A stretch of 15,911 nucleotides of DNA from Acidobacteriota bacterium. Its GTDB lineage: Bacteria; Acidobacteriota; Terriglobia; Bryobacterales; JACQDG01. The notes beneath the pieces were generated by a model that did not search any database, was not told the DNA's origin, and worked only from the letters and a program-made list of their open reading frames with translations. Both the position numbers and the translations under genes were made by a program. The stretch lies in the NCBI GenBank assembly GCA_016201185.1, contig JACQDG010000215.1, forward strand, positions 1-15,911, written 5' to 3'. Positions 13,330-15,911 of this stretch are shown here, one piece after another; positions within the stretch are counted from its first letter, which is position 1, and each line of letters starts with the position of its first letter.

Positions 13330-14492
13330 GGGCGCTCCTGGCCGAAACGGGCCGGGTCGAGCGCCTCGATCGGCAGGTCGGTTTTGCCCTTCGTGATCAG
13401 GTCGGCGAGGATCTTACCAGTCACCGGGGCCAGCATGATTCCCTTCTTGTAGTGTCCGGCCGCCACGTAAACCCGCTCCTGGCCGGGAACTTTGCCGATT
13501 ACCGGTTTCAGGTCCTCGCAACAGGGTCGGAAGCCGGACCAGGCGCAAGCGGTGGGTAAACCGCGGAGCGCCGGAAACAACTCGTCCATCTCCGAGCGGA
13601 TACGCGCCAGGTCGGCCGGGTTCACGCCCCGCTCAAAGCCGACGTCCTCGACCGTTCCCCCGCCGGCCATGTAGCCTTCCGCAAGCTGCCAATGATAAAA
13701 ATCGCGGCCCAGGACCGTGTGGTGGACCAGCGGAGGCCGCGGCTCGGTGGCGAGCAATTGGCCGCGCATGGGCTTGATCGGCGGCGTGTATCCCAGAACA
13801 CGGGTAACGAGTGGCGTCCAGGAGCCGGAGGCGATGACAGTTGTGCCGGCGTCGACGTCGCCGCCGGAAGTCGCGACGCGCGGCTCGAGGCGCAGCACCT
13901 CGGCGTCCAAACAAAACTTTACCTCCCTGTTTCTAAGATGGCGGACGAGTGCTGCTCCCAGCTTCACGGGGTTGATCTGCGCCTCATCCGGATAAAAGAC
14001 GGCCCCGGCCGGCCTTATTCCCAGGGCGGGCTCCAACCGGTGTAGCTGCCCCCGTTCAATCTCTTCGGCGAGAAACCCAGCCTGGCGCACCGAGCGCACC
14101 AACGAATAAGCGTGCTGCCAGTCCGCCTCGGAATAAAGCAGCTCCAGAAGCCCCGTGCGGCGGAGGTCAAAATTGAAGCCGGGAGAGGCGGCCAGCTTGT
14201 CATACAACCGGCTGCTGGCGTGGGCCAGGGGCACGAGCGGCCCCATTTCCGGGCTCGCCTGGCCGAACCACAGGCCGCCGGCGTTGGCCCCGCTCGCTTC
14301 CCCAGCCGCTGTTCCCCGGTCCAGGACGCAGATGTTTGAAATACCTTTGACTGATAAATAATAGGCCGTCGCCAAGCCGATCATCCCGGCGCCGACGATC
14401 ACGACCTCGGCCGCTTGGGGCAGCGGATCCGATTCGCCCAGCAGGGACAGTTCTTCTTCCCCTAGAGTTCGAAACCAGACGGAATCCTGCAT
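13326..14492 (-). CDS. thiO: FAD-dependent amine oxidase, probable glycine oxidase ThiO
   Basis: The 388-residue protein is a DAAO/GlyOx-family flavoenzyme. The Rossmann FAD-binding motif V-V-I-V-G-A-G-M-I-G is at residues 30-39, with an acidic residue closing the fold (V-L-D-R-G). The C-terminal FAD motif is G-H-Y-K-K-G-I-M-L-A-P-V-T-G-K. No signal peptide or membrane helix is seen, so it should be cytoplasmic. By sequence alone it could be a sarcosine oxidase or D-amino acid dehydrogenase-like enzyme. The overlap with tenA and the presence of thiD favour ThiO, which oxidises glycine to the imine used for the thiamin thiazole. The frame is open back to 14705, but ATG 14492 is chosen because the preceding 71 codons are compositionally poor and non-family-like. 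The 29 residues before the FAD motif are an unusual lead. The ribosome binding site is weak. Confidence 0.8.
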   Translation of the reverse strand: MQDSVWFRTLGEEELSLLGESDPLPQAAEVVIVGAGMIGLATAYYLSVKGISNICVLDRGTAAGEASGANAGGLWFGQASPEMGPLVPLAHASSRLYDKLAASPGFNFDLRRTGLLELLYSEADWQHAYSLVRSVRQAGFLAEEIERGQLHRLEPALGIRPAGAVFYPDEAQINPVKLGAALVRHLRNREVKFCLDAEVLRLEPRVATSGGDVDAGTTVIASGSWTPLVTRVLGYTPPIKPMRGQLLATEPRPPLVHHTVLGRDFYHWQLAEGYMAGGGTVEDVGFERGVNPADLARIRSEMDELFPALRGLPTACAWSGFRPCCEDLKPVIGKVPGQERVYVAAGHYKKGIMLAPVTGKILADLITKGKTDLPIEALDPARFGQERP

Positions 14493-14778
14493 CCACTTGA
14501 TGCTAGCACTGAACCGCTCGTGTCCCGGGCGAGGGGAGCAGGTATCCGGAAGCAAGCGGGCGTCGAAGGCGGGCCGCAAGGCGGGATTCCTGCTTCTTTT
14601 CCAAACTCCGGGACAATCGGCGCAAGATGTGGATGAAACGAAGGCTCCCGGAACCCTGGCTCCCCTACGCTTTGAGCCTAGCAACGATCTTGCTTCCCGC
14701 CGCACGCCAAAGTAGTAAAATGCTTGAAAAACAAGGATAAAGAAATCTCAAAGCGCGGTGACCGAGCCGGGAGGCCAC
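14493..14778. other. Divergent intergenic region between thiO and the amidohydrolase gene
   Basis: This is the longest non-coding gap (286 bases). The part near 14701-14757 is noticeably A-rich and should hold the plus-strand promoter; TTGCTT, a 17-base spacer and TAGTAA ending near 14717 is a weak candidate. I looked on the minus strand for a TPP riboswitch (the CTGAGA and ACCTGATCTGG-like elements expected before a thi operon) and found none. A short direct repeat, GGCTCCC, occurs at 14643-14649 and 14658-14664. No tRNA, small ORF with a ribosome binding site, or terminator hairpin is evident. Confidence 0.5.
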
Positions 14779-15708
14779 ATGAAAACAATTTGGGGGGAAA
14801 TCGACATTTGCGACTCCCACGCGCATTTGCTCTCCAGGCCGTTCTTTCGCTCCCTGGCCGGGGAAACTGAGGTCGAAGGCCTCGTAGCAAGGCTAGGGCT
14901 GGAGGTTCCGGGTGAGGATGCGACTGAGTTGGCCGGTAGATGGGTCGAGGAGCTGGACCGCCATGGGCTGAAGCGCTCTGTGATGATTGCCAGTGCCCCG
15001 GGCGACGAAGACTCGGCGGCCGACGCCCAGCGCGCTTATCCCCATCGCCTGGTCGGATACTTCATGCTCGATCCCACCGCCGCCGACGCCGCCGAGCGGG
15101 CCCGCCGGGCGGTGGAAAGGCTCGGCCTTCGCGGCATCTGCCTTTTCCCCGCCATGCACAAATTTTCCGTTCAGGACGAGCGGCTGCGGCCGATCTGCGA
15201 GCTGGCCGGGGAGCGTCCTGGCGTCGTAGTCTTCGTTCACAAGGGAGTATTAACAGTAGGCGTACGCAAGAAGCTGGGGCTGCCTTCCCCGTTCGACATG
15301 AGCTATTCGAATCCCATGGATCTGCATCGCGTGGCCCAGGAATTCCCGCGGGTGAACTTTGTGCTGCCCCATTTCGGCGCCGGCTACTTCCGCGAAACCC
15401 TCATGCTGGGCGATCTGTGCCCCAATGTGCACGTGGACACCTCCAGCAGCAATTCCTGGATCCGTTACGTTCCCGGCCTCAGCGGGCTGAAGGAAGTGTT
15501 CAGCCGGGCGCTGCAGGTTTTTGGGCCGCGCCGGATTCTGTTCGGGTCGGATTCCTCGTTTTTCCCGCGGGGCTGGAATGCCGAAATTCTCCAGACGCAG
15601 CTGCCCATTCTGGAGCAACTGCAACTGGGCCGCGCCGATGCTGCCGCCATACTGGGGGGCAACCTGGAAAGATTAGTAGGGGTGCAGACGGCTTCGGGAG
15701 CGGCTTAG
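14779..15708 (+). CDS. Amidohydrolase-related metal-dependent hydrolase (PF04909-like)
   Basis: The 309-residue product has the TIM-barrel amidohydrolase layout. An N-terminal D-S-H-A-H gives H14 and H16 (strand 1 ligands). H154 (V-F-V-H-K-G), H198 (L-P-H-F-G) and D258 (F-G-S-D-S) follow at the expected strand ends. This resembles the amidohydrolase-2 group, which includes decarboxylases (ACMSD-, isoorotate- and gamma-resorcylate-type) and lactonases. All metal ligands are present, so it is likely active, but the substrate cannot be told. The next strand-4 element (R-G-I-C-L-F-P) is typical of uncharacterised members. ATG 14779 has GGGAGG 5 bases upstream and is preferred to the earlier in-frame GTG at 14758. 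It overlaps by 4 bases, tail to tail, with the FMN enzyme gene on the other strand. Confidence 0.85.
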   Translation: MKTIWGEIDICDSHAHLLSRPFFRSLAGETEVEGLVARLGLEVPGEDATELAGRWVEELDRHGLKRSVMIASAPGDEDSAADAQRAYPHRLVGYFMLDPTAADAAERARRAVERLGLRGICLFPAMHKFSVQDERLRPICELAGERPGVVVFVHKGVLTVGVRKKLGLPSPFDMSYSNPMDLHRVAQEFPRVNFVLPHFGAGYFRETLMLGDLCPNVHVDTSSSNSWIRYVPGLSGLKEVFSRALQVFGPRRILFGSDSSFFPRGWNAEILQTQLPILEQLQLGRADAAAILGGNLERLVGVQTASGAA

Positions 15709-15911
15709 CGCGCCGGGGCCACCAGAATGCGGTCGATGGAAGCCAGGTTGGGACGGCCGGAAAGTCCCATGGCCAAGGCCAGCTCGGTCTGGAGCAATTC
15801 GAGCACGCGGGTTACGCCCGGCTGCCCGTAAGCGCCCAGGCCCCACAGCGGCGGCCGCCCTACCAAGACAGCTTTAGCGCCCAGGGCCAGACCCTTCAAG
15901 ACATCGGTGCC
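15705..15911 (-). CDS. FMN-dependent alpha-hydroxy-acid dehydrogenase, partial (5' end outside window)
   Basis: Only the C-terminal 68 codons lie in the window. They read G-T-D-V-L-K-G-L-A-L-G-A-K-A-V and then G-R-P, the FMN phosphate-binding end of the barrel in the lactate dehydrogenase/glycolate oxidase/lactate oxidase family. A helical tail follows (L-x-x-E-L-x-x-x-M-G-L-S-G). The conserved G-T-D-V pattern, G-R-P-x-L-W-G-L-A and M-G-L-x-G make the family assignment firm. The substrate (lactate, glycolate, mandelate or other 2-hydroxy acid) cannot be decided without the rest. The stop is TAA at 15707-15705. Confidence 0.9.
   Translation of the reverse strand, partial: GTDVLKGLALGAKAVLVGRPPLWGLGAYGQPGVTRVLELLQTELALAMGLSGRPNLASIDRILVAPAR

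Noticed and set aside
14493..14705. N-terminal extension of thiO to 14705
   Set aside because: The extra 71 residues have no family similarity and are Arg/Ser/Pro-rich; the region fits an intergenic divergent spacer better.

Overview
This is a GC-rich (well over 60% by eye), gene-dense bacterial chromosome segment with no rRNA, tRNA, CRISPR array or intact mobile element. The best taxonomic clue is the gene at 4632-5615. Its von Willebrand A (VWFA) domain and C-terminal tail resemble the VWFA-related family that is expanded in Acidobacteriota. An acidobacterium, perhaps of the Solibacter/Bryobacterales type, is therefore the likely source; this is an inference from family knowledge, not from a search.

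Layout, left to right. A minus-strand lipoprotein gene (GTG start at 960) runs off the left edge. Divergent from it, on the plus strand, is a tightly packed run: gamma-class carbonic anhydrase-like protein (1030-1563), histidyl-tRNA synthetase (1560-2804), aspartyl-tRNA synthetase (2801-4582) and the VWFA protein (4632-5615). The hisS reading frame carries an in-frame TGA at 2457-2459, where the family has a conserved glycine just before motif 3. Convergent to this run is a minus-strand group: a small membrane or secreted protein (8551-8793), exonuclease VII large subunit xseA (7105-8478) and a GT39-type membrane glycosyltransferase (5627-7108, ATGA-coupled to xseA). Divergent again is a UxaA-type sugar-acid dehydratase (8923-10461), with a 12-bp perfect palindrome upstream.

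On the minus strand, read from 14492 down to 10502, lies a second compact operon. It holds a ThiO-like FAD amine oxidase, TenA, ThiD and the AmmeMemoRadiSam radical SAM enzyme. Overlaps or gaps of -3, 1 and 18 bases between them suggest co-transcription. Immediately downstream is a YgiT-type zinc-finger antitoxin gene. What looks like the last 26 codons of a DUF4258-type toxin gene sit directly before it, so this appears to be a decayed toxin-antitoxin pair. The right end has a plus-strand amidohydrolase (14779-15708) that overlaps by 4 bases the 3' end of a convergent FMN-dependent alpha-hydroxy-acid dehydrogenase gene, cut by the right edge.

Functionally, the window combines translation (hisS, aspS), DNA repair (xseA), cell-envelope work (lipoprotein, glycosyltransferase, VWFA), thiamin synthesis or salvage (thiO-tenA-thiD) and sugar-acid/hydroxy-acid metabolism. 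The observations most worth following up are the hisS nonsense codon, the toxin remnant beside an intact antitoxin, the VWFA protein whose N-terminus looks borrowed from a spermidine-synthase-like membrane protein, and the placement of the poorly understood AmmeMemoRadiSam enzyme inside a thiamin operon.
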